Of a DNA stretch of 64,000 nucleotides, positions 37,729 through 45,825 are shown one piece after another (the stretch's first letter is position 1; each line of letters begins with the position of its first letter). Where the stretch lies: the NCBI GenBank assembly GCA_938028765.1, contig CALIZF010000039.1, positions 1 to 64,000 of the forward strand, written 5' to 3'. The stretch is from an uncultured Paracoccaceae bacterium. Its GTDB lineage: Bacteria; Pseudomonadota; Alphaproteobacteria; Rhodobacterales; Rhodobacteraceae. The position numbers and the translations under genes are program-made. The notes under the pieces are model-generated. The model searched no databases. It was not told where the DNA came from and was given only the letters and a program-made list of their open reading frames with translations.

Positions 37729-38337
37729 ATGGACGGTTTCACCCTGATTGACGCGGTCGTGGCCGTGGTCATCGTGTTGTCGGCCATCCTCGCCTATTCG
37801 CGCGGCCTTGTGCGCGAGGTTCTTGCCATCGCGGGCTGGGTGGGGGCAGCGCTGCTGGCATTCGTGTTCGCCGGTCAGGCCGAGCCGCTGATCCGCGAGG
37901 TTCCCGTGGTCGGCGAGTTCCTGCGCGGCTCGTGCGAGCTGTCGCGCATCGCCGCCTTCGCCACCGTGTTCGCGCTCGGCCTCGTTCTGATGGCGCTGTT
38001 CACACCCTTGTTGGCGGGCATGGTGCAGCGCTCGGCGATCGGCGGCATCGACCAGGCCTTCGGCTTCCTCTTCGGCGTCCTGCGCGGGGTGCTCCTGGTC
38101 GCGGTCGCGCTTCTGGTCTACGATCGGGCGGTCATCGACAACAGCGTGCCGATCGTGGATAACAGCCGGTCGGCAAGGGTCTTCGCGGCGTTCCAGACCC
38201 GGATCGAGGCTGCGATTCCCGAGGATGCGCCGGGCTGGATCGTGCGGCAGTACGAGGCGCTGGTCGGCGACTGCGCCGCCCCGCCGGCGCGCTCGGCACC
38301 GGCGACGCCGCCCGCCGCGCCCGGGTCGGGTGCCTGA
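37729..38337 (+). CDS. cvpA: CvpA family membrane protein
   Basis: A 202-residue protein with four membrane segments in the first 140 residues and a soluble Pro/Ala-rich tail, typical of CvpA. The N-terminus DGFTLIDAVVAVVIVLSA and LAYSRGLVREVLAIAGWV are conserved. CvpA genes sit just upstream of purF in many bacteria, as here; the protein is linked to colicin V export and envelope integrity, mechanism unclear. The ATG at 37729 follows AAGG; a TTG six bases earlier is less likely. Confidence 0.9.
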   Translation: MDGFTLIDAVVAVVIVLSAILAYSRGLVREVLAIAGWVGAALLAFVFAGQAEPLIREVPVVGEFLRGSCELSRIAAFATVFALGLVLMALFTPLLAGMVQRSAIGGIDQAFGFLFGVLRGVLLVAVALLVYDRAVIDNSVPIVDNSRSARVFAAFQTRIEAAIPEDAPGWIVRQYEALVGDCAAPPARSAPATPPAAPGSGA

Positions 38338-38472
38338 GGGTTCGCCGGGCCGCGGTCCGGCGCGCCTGCACCCGCGCCGTTCGACGGCCCGTCCAGGCCG
38401 CGCGGCGCGTGACACCCCGGTGACGACGGGTTAGATCCCATGCGACGCCCCGGGGATTCGGAGCCCGCCGCC

Positions 38473-39945
38473 ATGCTGCTTCCCGCCCATCCCTTCGACC
38501 GCACCGAGGACGACCGCCTGCGGGAGGAATGCGGGGTCTTCGGTCTGACCGGCGCGGCCGAGGCCGCGTCCTTCGTGGCGCTTGGTCTGCACGCGCTCCA
38601 GCACCGCGGGCAGGAGGCGGGGGGCATCGTCGCCTACGACCCCGACGCGGGGTTCAACTCGGTCCGCCGCTTCGGCTATGTGCGCGACAGCTTTACCTCG
38701 GCCGAGGTCATCGGCACCTTGCCCGGCCGCATCGCCATCGGACATGTGCGCTACTCCACCGCCGGGTCCAAGGGCGCCACCGCGATCCGCGACGTGCAGC
38801 CGTTCTTCGGCGAATTCTCGATGGGCGGCTGCGCCATTGCGCACAACGGCAACCTGACGAATGCGGCCAGCCTCCGGCGCGAGCTGATCGAGCGCGGGTC
38901 GATCTTCCAGTCGTCGTCGGACACCGAATGCATCATCCACCTGATGGCGCGGTCGATCCAGCGCAGCCTGCCCGAACGGCTGAAGGACGCGCTGCGCCGG
39001 GTGGAAGGCGCCTTCTCGATCGTCGCCATGACACGGACGAAGCTGATCGGCGTGCGCGACGCGCTCGGCGTGCGGCCGCTGGTGCTGGGGCGGCTCGGGT
39101 CCGAGGGGTTCGTGCTGGCGTCGGAGACCTGCGCGCTCGACATCATCGGCGCGGTCTTCGAGCGCGAGATCGACCCGGGCGAGATGGTGGTGATCGAGAA
39201 CGGAAGGATCGACAGCTTCCGTCCCTTCGAACCGCGCCAGCCCCGCTTCTGCCTGTTCGAGCAGGTCTATTTCAGCCGGCCCGACTCGCTGATCGGCGGG
39301 CGGTCGGTCTACGAGACGCGGCGGGAGATCGGCCGCATCCTCGCGGACGAGGCGCCGGCCGAGGCCGACCTCGTCTGCCCGGTCCCCGATTCAGGCACTC
39401 CTGCCGCGATCGGTTACGCCGAGCGCAGCGGGATCCCCTTCGCCATGGGGATCGTGCGCAACCAGTATGTCGGCCGCACCTTCATCGAGCCGACCGAGAA
39501 CATCCGCAACATGGGCGTGCGGCTGAAGTTGAACGTGAACCGCGCGCTGATGGCGGGCAAGCGGGTCGTGCTCGTGGACGATTCCGTCGTCCGCGGCACC
39601 ACCAGCCGCAAGATCAAGGAGATGGTGCTGGAAGCGGGGGCGGCCGAGGTGCATTTCCGCATCGCCTCGCCCCCCACGGCCTGGCCCTGCTTCTACGGCG
39701 TGGACACGCCGGAGCGGGCCAAGCTTCTGGCCGCGACGATGACCGAGGACGAGATGCGCGACTGGATCGGCGTCACCTCGCTTCGCTTCATCACGCTCGA
39801 CGGGCTCTACCGGGCGGCGGGCGAGGCGGCCGGACGCGACCCGGCCCGCCCGCGCTTCTGCGACGCCTGCTTCTCGGGCGACTATCCCGTGGCCCCGTCC
39901 GACATGATCGAAAAGGGGTTCGTGGCCAAGGCCGCCGCCGAATAG
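38473..39945 (+). CDS. purF: amidophosphoribosyltransferase
   Basis: A 490-residue PurF, the first committed enzyme of purine synthesis. The N-terminal Ntn glutaminase domain begins at Cys20 (REECGVFG) after a short propeptide removed on maturation. HNGNLTN and SSSDTE line the glutaminase site. The C-terminal PRPP site is VVLVDDSVVRGTT. The ATG at 38473 follows GGAG and gives normal family length; an ATG at 38440 would add 11 residues and lacks a good ribosome-binding site. Paired with cvpA upstream. Confidence 0.95.
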   Translation: MLLPAHPFDRTEDDRLREECGVFGLTGAAEAASFVALGLHALQHRGQEAGGIVAYDPDAGFNSVRRFGYVRDSFTSAEVIGTLPGRIAIGHVRYSTAGSKGATAIRDVQPFFGEFSMGGCAIAHNGNLTNAASLRRELIERGSIFQSSSDTECIIHLMARSIQRSLPERLKDALRRVEGAFSIVAMTRTKLIGVRDALGVRPLVLGRLGSEGFVLASETCALDIIGAVFEREIDPGEMVVIENGRIDSFRPFEPRQPRFCLFEQVYFSRPDSLIGGRSVYETRREIGRILADEAPAEADLVCPVPDSGTPAAIGYAERSGIPFAMGIVRNQYVGRTFIEPTENIRNMGVRLKLNVNRALMAGKRVVLVDDSVVRGTTSRKIKEMVLEAGAAEVHFRIASPPTAWPCFYGVDTPERAKLLAATMTEDEMRDWIGVTSLRFITLDGLYRAAGEAAGRDPARPRFCDACFSGDYPVAPSDMIEKGFVAKAAAE

Positions 39946-40018
39946 GATCGGCGGGACGGCGCTGCCGACAGCCCTGTGCCAAGGGCTCGCCTGCAGCGCT
40001 GGCCCGCGCAGGTCCGCC

Positions 40019-40576
40019 TCAGCCGCGCGCGGCCACCCGCCAGCCGCCGGCGATCGCCAGCGCGGCGATCGCGCATTTCACCACGTCGCCGAGCACGAAG
40101 GGCATCATCCCCTTCTCGATCGCACCCGTCAGCGACAGCGGGGTCACGGCATCGAGCCACACCACGCCCGGCACATAAAGCAGCATCGCCGGTACCAGCG
40201 CGGCCACGAAGAGGCGCACAACCCCGCGATCAAGGCCGCGCTCGACCAGCCAGCCGGTCAGGAACGCCATCGCGACGAACCCCCACAGGAACCCGGCCGT
40301 CGGGCCCATCAGCGGCGCCACGCCGAAGGCGCCCCCTGCGAACACCGGCAGCCCCGCGGCGCCTTCCGCAAGATAGGCCAGCACCGTGACCGCCCCGAGA
40401 CGCGCCCCGTAGGCCAGCCCGATCAGCGTCACCGCCAGCGTCTGAAGGGTCATCGGCACCGGGAACATCGGAACGCTGACCTGTGCGGCCAGCGCGATCA
40501 GGAACGATCCCGCCAGCACCAGCACGCCGCGCGAAATCAGCGACTGCGTGGGCAGCAGCGCTTGGGTAAGGGTCAT
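40019..40576 (-). CDS. bioY: biotin transporter BioY
   Basis: A 185-residue membrane protein with about six segments, the substrate-binding (S) unit of biotin ECF transporters. FPVPMTLQTLAVTLIGLAYG and GPTAGFLWGF are family-conserved. No bioM or bioN energising subunit is adjacent, so it may act alone or share a module elsewhere. The ATG follows a strong AGGAGGAGG. A perfect inverted repeat sits just upstream and probably controls expression. Confidence 0.93.
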   Translation of the reverse strand: MTLTQALLPTQSLISRGVLVLAGSFLIALAAQVSVPMFPVPMTLQTLAVTLIGLAYGARLGAVTVLAYLAEGAAGLPVFAGGAFGVAPLMGPTAGFLWGFVAMAFLTGWLVERGLDRGVVRLFVAALVPAMLLYVPGVVWLDAVTPLSLTGAIEKGMMPFVLGDVVKCAIAALAIAGGWRVAARG

Positions 40577-40591
40577 CCGGGCCTCCTCCTT

Positions 40592-40608
40592 AGATTGTCC
40601 TACAATCT
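40592..40608 (-). promoter_or_regulatory. inverted repeat, candidate bioY operator
   Basis: AGATTGT and ACAATCT flank a three-base centre, a perfect 7+3+7 inverted repeat, directly before the bioY ribosome-binding site. It differs from the published BioR consensus TTATMKATAA. Its location is right for a repressor site overlapping the promoter. A role in biotin-responsive control is inferred from position only. Confidence 0.5.
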
Positions 40609-40683
40609 TGCCGCGCTCAGGTCCGCCTGTCAACGGCCTTGGCCCTCTTGCACCGGCGGCAGGCCCCTGTCAAAGGGGCGGTC

Positions 40684-41346
40684 ATGCGCGAACCCTCTCC
40701 GCCCCCAGTCGCCCTTGTCACCGGCGCCTCGCGCGGCCTCGGCTTCGCGCTGGCGGCCGCCCTCGCCACGCGCGGGTACCACGTCGTTGCCGCCGCGCGC
40801 ACCGTCGGCGGACTGGAAGAACTCGACGACCGGATCCGCGCGGCAGGCGGCAGCGCGACGTTGGCGCCGCTCGACGTGACCGACGCGGGCGCGATGCAGC
40901 ACCTCTGCCGGTCGGTGCACGACCGCTGGGGCGGGCTGGCGGTCTGGGCGCACGCCGCGATCCACGCGGCCCCCCTGTCGCCCGCCGGGCACATCGACGC
41001 AAAGGACTGGGGCCGGTCCGTCGAGACGAACCTGCGCGCCACCGGCATCCTGATCCCGCTGGTCGAGCCCCTGCTGCGCGCCGGCCGCGGCACGGCGCTG
41101 TTCCTCGACGACGCGCGCGGGGGCCGGAAGTTCTTCGGCGCCTATGGCGCGACCAAGGCGGGGCAGATCGCCCTCGCCCGGTCCTGGGCGGCCGAAACGG
41201 CGCGGACCGGGCCGCGGGTGGTAATCGCGCAGCCTGCACCGATGCCGACCGCCACCCGCGCCCGCTTCTACCCCGGCGAGGACCGCGCCCGACTGGCCGA
41301 CCCGCATGCGGAGGCCGACCGGATCCTGACGGCCGCCGGCCTCTGA
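40684..41346 (+). CDS. short-chain dehydrogenase/reductase-like protein
   Basis: A 220-residue classical SDR fold. The cofactor motif TGASRGLG is at residues 13-20. The catalytic pair is Y154-x-x-x-K158 (GAYGATKAG). The usual catalytic Ser about 13 residues earlier is Asp (FLDDARGG), and the N-N-A-G motif is AHAA, so ordinary oxidoreductase chemistry may be impaired. The reading frame is intact. Function is unknown. Divergent from bioY. Confidence 0.82.
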   Translation: MREPSPPPVALVTGASRGLGFALAAALATRGYHVVAAARTVGGLEELDDRIRAAGGSATLAPLDVTDAGAMQHLCRSVHDRWGGLAVWAHAAIHAAPLSPAGHIDAKDWGRSVETNLRATGILIPLVEPLLRAGRGTALFLDDARGGRKFFGAYGATKAGQIALARSWAAETARTGPRVVIAQPAPMPTATRARFYPGEDRARLADPHAEADRILTAAGL

Positions 41347-41489
41347 CCGCACCCGCCACGGGGCGCCTCCCGCCCCCCTACGCTGCCGGCGCAGCCCCCG
41401 CGGGGGGGCGCCTTCGGAACGGGTGGCGGGCATGACGGGCGGCGGGATTGCGACCGGCCGGCGGCCGGGCAGGTCGAAATCGTCCTCCT

Positions 41490-41538
41490 GCTTCACCTTG
41501 TCGGAAATACTCCGGGGGCTCGGGGGCAGCGCCCCCGA
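41490..41538 (+). repeat. intergenic hairpin repeat, copy 2
   Basis: Second copy of the element at 35651-35698: same 29-base core with one difference, then TCGGGGGC-AGC-GCCCCCGA. It starts 144 bases past the stop of the SDR-like gene and lies 34-52 bases past the soxG stop on the other strand. On the minus strand it could act as the terminator hairpin of the sarcosine oxidase operon, though no T-tract follows. Confidence 0.7.
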
Positions 41539-41571
41539 AGATCCGGCCCCGCGCCGCGCCGGCAGGCAGGC

Positions 41572-42096
41572 TCAGGCGCGGAACAGACCCACGGACCCGG
41601 CCGGATCGGCCGACAGGGTCAGAAGATCGGCCACATAGCCCTCGACCGACCGGAAGCAGGAAAGCCGCAGGTCGTCCGCCGCCTCGGCCCAGAGCATGCA
41701 GGCCACCTGCGCGGCGCGGGTGCGGCGCGCGGACCCCGCCGGGAAGGCGGCGGGGTGCAGATCGACGGGGCAGAGCTTCGCCAGAACCTCGCGCGCCCGC
41801 GGCCCCGCCACGGCGAAGACGACGCGCGCGGCGCCGACATCCGCGGCGAGGTGATGCGCGCCCGCAAGCGGCCCGGCCAGGGCAGCCAGCGCGGCGGCCG
41901 GATCGGGAACCAGCAGCAGCACCTCGTCGGGTGCCATCCATAGCGCCGCCCGGTCGCCTGCCCGCTCGAGCCGCCGCACCGCCGGCACGGAAAGCCCCAG
42001 GGCCGCCAGCGCCGGCCCCCAGGCGACATCGCCCGGCGGCAGCTTCAGCGTCACCATCCCCTGCGGCGTGGCGCGCGTCACCGTCACGTCAGACAT
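41572..42096 (-). CDS. soxG: sarcosine oxidase gamma subunit
   Basis: A 174-residue SoxG. It has the aminomethyltransferase-related fold seen in the gamma subunit, with GDRAALWMAPDEVLLLVPDP and the C-terminal LRLSCFRSVEGYVADLL. It is a structural subunit of heterotetrameric sarcosine oxidase. The ATG lies 8 bases inside the end of soxA. Last gene of the operon. Confidence 0.9.
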   Translation of the reverse strand: MSDVTVTRATPQGMVTLKLPPGDVAWGPALAALGLSVPAVRRLERAGDRAALWMAPDEVLLLVPDPAAALAALAGPLAGAHHLAADVGAARVVFAVAGPRAREVLAKLCPVDLHPAAFPAGSARRTRAAQVACMLWAEAADDLRLSCFRSVEGYVADLLTLSADPAGSVGLFRA

Positions 42097-45061
42097 CCTG
42101 CGCCTTCCCCTCGGGGTCGTGGAACACCGGGCTGACGATCCGCGCCTGCACCCGCCGGCCCTCGGCGGCGAAGGTCAGAACCTCGCCCATCCGCTCCGGG
42201 CCCCGCCGGATCAGCCCCAGGGCGATCCCGCGGTTCAGGGTGGGCGAAAAGTAGGTCGAGGTCACGCGCCCTTCGGTCGCCGTCTGGCCGTTGGCGTTCC
42301 GCCCCGCCCCGACCGCATAAGCGCCCTCGGGGATCACCGATCCGTCGAGCGTCATCAGGCCGACCAGCCGCCAGCGGTCGGGATCGGCCAGCGCCGGGCG
42401 CATCTGACCGCGCTTGCCGAGGTAGTCGGGCTTCCTCGCGGATATGGCCCAGCCGAGGCCCAGATCCTGCGGGATCACCGTCCCGTCGGTCTCGTCGCCG
42501 ATCATGATGAAGCCCTTCTCGGCCCGCATCACATGCAGCGCCTCGGTGCCGTAGGGCATGACGCCGAGGGGGCCGCCCGCCGCGACCAGCCGTTCCCACA
42601 GCTCGACGCCCCGATCGGCCGGCACCGCCACCTCGTAGCTGAGTTCGCCCGAGAACGAGATGCGGAAGACCCGCGCAGGGATGCCCGCAAGCGTCCCCTC
42701 GGCCCAGTGCATGAAAGGAAGCGCCGCCTTCGACACGTCCATGCCGCCGAGCGCCTCGAGCGCCTTGCGCGCATGCGGGCCGACCACCGCGATCTGGGCG
42801 AGCTGTTCGGTGAGGTTCAGCGTGAACACCCGCCAGTTCCACCATTCGGTCTGCAGCCAGTCCTCCATCCAGACGTGGATGCGGTCGGCCCCGCCCGAGG
42901 TGGTGTGGCACAGCCATGTGTCCTCGGCCAGCCGCGCCACCACGCCGTCGTCGATCAGGAAGCCCTGTTCGTTGCACAAGAGCCCGTAGCGGCAGCGCCC
43001 GACCGGCAGCGAGGACATCGCGCCGGTGTAGATCATGTCGAGGAACCGGCCCGCGTCCGGCCCCTTCACCACGATCTTGCCGAGCGTCGAGGCGTCCAGC
43101 AGACCGAGAGCGCGGCGCGTGTTCAGCACCTCGCGCGCCACCGCATCCGCCCGGCTCTCGTTCGCGCGCGGATAGCAGTAGGGCCGCCGCCACAGGCCGA
43201 CCGGTTCCCAGACCGCGCCGTGCGCCGCGTGCCAGTCGTGCAGGGGCGTGCGGCGCAGCGGCTGGAACACCGCGCCCCGCGCCTCGCCGGCCAGCGCGCC
43301 GATCGTCACCGGCACGAAGGGCGGCCGGAACGTGGTGGTGCCGACCCGCGGGATCGCCTCGTCCAGTGCCTGAGCGAGCACCGCGAGGCCATTGACGTTG
43401 CTGAGCTTTCCCTGGTCGGTCGCCATGCCGAGCGTGGTGTAGCGCTTGGTGTGCTCGACGCTGCGGTAGCCCTCGCGCGCCGCAAGCTCGACGTCGGAAA
43501 CCTTCACGTCGTTCTGGAAGTCGAGCCACATCTTGGCGCGCTTCCGCGGGCCCGCGCCGGACGGCATCACCCAGACGGGCAGGAGCGGCGCCTCGGCCTC
43601 GGCCTCGGCCGGCGGCGCGGCGGCGGCGGGGTCGCCCGCGCGCGCGCCAGAGGCGATGCAGTCGGGCAGGCGCAGCGCGCCGGCGGCGGCCCCCGCGCAG
43701 GTCACGATCGGCTCGCCCGCCGCACCGGTCGGCGGATGGTCGGGGTCGGGGACGAACATCGCGCCCGCCTCGTCCCACCGCAGGCGGCCGCCGGGCTGCG
43801 ACCAGAGGTGCACGGCAGGCGACCAGCCGCCCGACATCGCCACCGCATCGCAGGGGATGGTCTCGGTCACATGCCCGCCGCCACCCGCGTCGCAGAGCTG
43901 CACCGCGACCACCCGGCCCCGCCCGACCGTGCCCGCGATCCCCGTGCCCGTGGCCACGCGGATGCCGGCCGCGCGCGCGGCCTGCGGCAGGGGACCGTCG
44001 GCCGCGGGCCGCGCGTCGGCGATCACGGGCACGGAAATCCCCGCGCGCCGCAGCGCCAGCGCCGTGCGATAGGCATCGTCATTGTTGGTGACGACCACCG
44101 CCGCGGGTCCGGGCGCCACGGCCCAGTTCACCACATAGTCGCGCAGGGCCGAGGCCAGCATCACGCCGGGCCGGTCGTTGCCCGGAAAGGCCAGCGGACG
44201 CTCGAACGCGCCGCAGGCGTTCACCACGCGGCCCGCGCGGATGCGCCACAGCCGCCGGCGCGGCCCGGGGCCCCCGCCCAGATGGTCGGTCAGCCGTTCC
44301 TCGACCAGGACATAGCCGTGGTCGTGCACGGCTGCGACGGTCGCGCGTGTGCGCAGGGTGACATCCGGCATCGCCGCAAGCTCGGCCACAGCCGCCGCGA
44401 CCCAGCCGGCTGGATCGCCGCCCGCAACCGTGCCGCCGTCGACCGGCGCCCGCCCGCCCCAGTGCGGCGCCTGTTCGAACAGCATCACCCGCGCGCCCGT
44501 CCGGGCAGCGGCCAGCGCGGCGGCCAGCCCCGCAACCCCGCCGCCAGCCACCAGCACGTCGCAAAACGCATAGACCTGATCGTAGCGGTCGGGATCGGCC
44601 GCCTTCGGTGCCGGGCCGAGGCCTGCGGCGCGGCGGATTGCCGGTTCGAAGAGGTGCTTCCACGCCGCCCGCGGCCGGATGAAGGTCTTGTAGTAGAACC
44701 CAGCCGGCAGGAACCGCGACACGAGGTCGTTCGCCGCCATCAGGTCGAACGCCAGCGACGGCCAGCGGTTCTGGCTGTCGGCGCGCAGACCCTGGAAGAG
44801 CTCGGTCTGCGTCGCGCGCACGTTCGGTTCGGCCCGCGCGCCGGTGCCGAGGGTGACCAGCGCGTTCGGCTCCTCAAGCCCCGCCGCGACCGGGCCGCGG
44901 GGCCGGTGATACTTGAACGACCGTCCCATCAGGATCCGCCCCTGCCCGATCAGGGCCGAGGCCAGCGTGTCGCCGGCGAGGCCGGTCATCCAGCGGTCGT
45001 CGAACCGGAACCGCAACGGGCGCGTGCGGTCGATCAGCCGGCCGCCCGTCTCAAGACGCAT
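42089..45061 (-). CDS. soxA: sarcosine oxidase alpha subunit
   Basis: A 990-residue SoxA. The N-terminal domain resembles a [2Fe-2S]-type fold (FRFDDRWMTGLAGDTLASAL). It is followed by a nucleotide-binding domain with VLVAGGGVAGLAAALAAA near residue 170, and a C-terminal GcvT-type tetrahydrofolate-binding domain (about 600-990; FSGELSYEVAVP, EALHVMRAEKGFIMIGDET). The enzyme demethylates sarcosine to glycine, passing the methyl group to folate and electrons to O2. Start at 45061 overlaps soxD by 11 bases. No folate gene follows. Confidence 0.95.
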   Translation of the reverse strand: MRLETGGRLIDRTRPLRFRFDDRWMTGLAGDTLASALIGQGRILMGRSFKYHRPRGPVAAGLEEPNALVTLGTGARAEPNVRATQTELFQGLRADSQNRWPSLAFDLMAANDLVSRFLPAGFYYKTFIRPRAAWKHLFEPAIRRAAGLGPAPKAADPDRYDQVYAFCDVLVAGGGVAGLAAALAAARTGARVMLFEQAPHWGGRAPVDGGTVAGGDPAGWVAAAVAELAAMPDVTLRTRATVAAVHDHGYVLVEERLTDHLGGGPGPRRRLWRIRAGRVVNACGAFERPLAFPGNDRPGVMLASALRDYVVNWAVAPGPAAVVVTNNDDAYRTALALRRAGISVPVIADARPAADGPLPQAARAAGIRVATGTGIAGTVGRGRVVAVQLCDAGGGGHVTETIPCDAVAMSGGWSPAVHLWSQPGGRLRWDEAGAMFVPDPDHPPTGAAGEPIVTCAGAAAGALRLPDCIASGARAGDPAAAAPPAEAEAEAPLLPVWVMPSGAGPRKRAKMWLDFQNDVKVSDVELAAREGYRSVEHTKRYTTLGMATDQGKLSNVNGLAVLAQALDEAIPRVGTTTFRPPFVPVTIGALAGEARGAVFQPLRRTPLHDWHAAHGAVWEPVGLWRRPYCYPRANESRADAVAREVLNTRRALGLLDASTLGKIVVKGPDAGRFLDMIYTGAMSSLPVGRCRYGLLCNEQGFLIDDGVVARLAEDTWLCHTTSGGADRIHVWMEDWLQTEWWNWRVFTLNLTEQLAQIAVVGPHARKALEALGGMDVSKAALPFMHWAEGTLAGIPARVFRISFSGELSYEVAVPADRGVELWERLVAAGGPLGVMPYGTEALHVMRAEKGFIMIGDETDGTVIPQDLGLGWAISARKPDYLGKRGQMRPALADPDRWRLVGLMTLDGSVIPEGAYAVGAGRNANGQTATEGRVTSTYFSPTLNRGIALGLIRRGPERMGEVLTFAAEGRRVQARIVSPVFHDPEGKAQDV

Positions 45062-45401
45062 CGGGCGCCCCCCGTCCCACGCGCGCGGCCGCGCCCGCCC
45101 CGCGCCGGTCCGCGATCCGGTCCAGAACGGCGGGGGGCGGCCCCTTCGACTGCGCAGGATATGTGCCGAAAACCTCGAGCGTGGCGGTGCAGCGCGCGGC
45201 GAGAAACCACTTGCCGCAACCATAGGCATGGCGCCAGCGTTCGAGGTGGACGCCCTTCGGGTTGGCACGGGCGAAGAGGTAGGCCTCGAAGGCCTCGTCG
45301 CTGCCGTCCGGGCCGACACGGGACAGGTGCGCCTCGCCGCCGGGGGCGAATTCGGTCTCTTCCGCGGTCACGCCGCAATAGGGGCAGACGAGCATCAGCA
45401 T
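45051..45401 (-). CDS. soxD: sarcosine oxidase delta subunit
   Basis: A 116-residue SoxD. The N-terminal CPYCG zinc motif, then EFAPGGEAHLSRVGPDG and WRHAYGCGKWF, are typical. It contributes the fourth subunit, probably binding zinc. The start ATG is preceded by AAGGA. The C-terminal tail (about 20 residues, RIADRRGAGAAARVGRG) is longer than in many relatives and overlaps soxA. Confidence 0.92.
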   Translation of the reverse strand: MLMLVCPYCGVTAEETEFAPGGEAHLSRVGPDGSDEAFEAYLFARANPKGVHLERWRHAYGCGKWFLAARCTATLEVFGTYPAQSKGPPPAVLDRIADRRGAGAAARVGRGAPDAS

Positions 45402-45500
45402 GGCCGGTCCTTCCGGTCTGTCGTCCCGGGGCGCTGTCCGACGGGCCCCGGGGCGGACTTTGCGCGGGACGCGGGGGCGAAGGCCTCGGTCCGCCGGCTA

Positions 45501-45671
45501 TCAGTCCGCCGGATAGACAGGCGGCGGCGGGGCGGGGTTGTCGGACAGGCCGCCACCCATGACGGCGAGGAAGACGCCCGCAAGGATGAGCGGCACCGCG
45601 ATCCCGGCGGCGAGGCCCGCCAGCTTGGGCGCGGCGGCATCGAGCGTTCGGGCCGAGGGAAGAAGGCGCAT
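45501..45671 (-). CDS. small membrane protein in the sarcosine oxidase operon
   Basis: A 56-residue gene between soxB and soxD on the same strand. It has a polar N-terminus (MRLLPSARTLDAAAPK), one hydrophobic helix (about residues 17-38, LAGLAAGIAVPLILAGVFLA) and a polar proline-rich tail (NPAPPPPVYPAD). GGAG lies eight bases before its ATG, and the frame is intact. The function is unknown; a small single-pass protein could tether or stabilise the oxidase. It is below common annotation size limits. Confidence 0.7.
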   Translation of the reverse strand: MRLLPSARTLDAAAPKLAGLAAGIAVPLILAGVFLAVMGGGLSDNPAPPPPVYPAD

Positions 45672-45825
45672 GTCGGCAACTCCGCAACCGCGGCGCGACA
45701 GGCGCCGCCCGGGCGGAGGGATAACGCCGCAGGCGGCGGGCGCAAGCGGGCGCGGCGGGGTGTTGGCGCGGATGTGAGGCGCGCGGCGACGGGCCGCAGG
45801 ATGGCGGCGGCAGCGTGCGCGCGCA

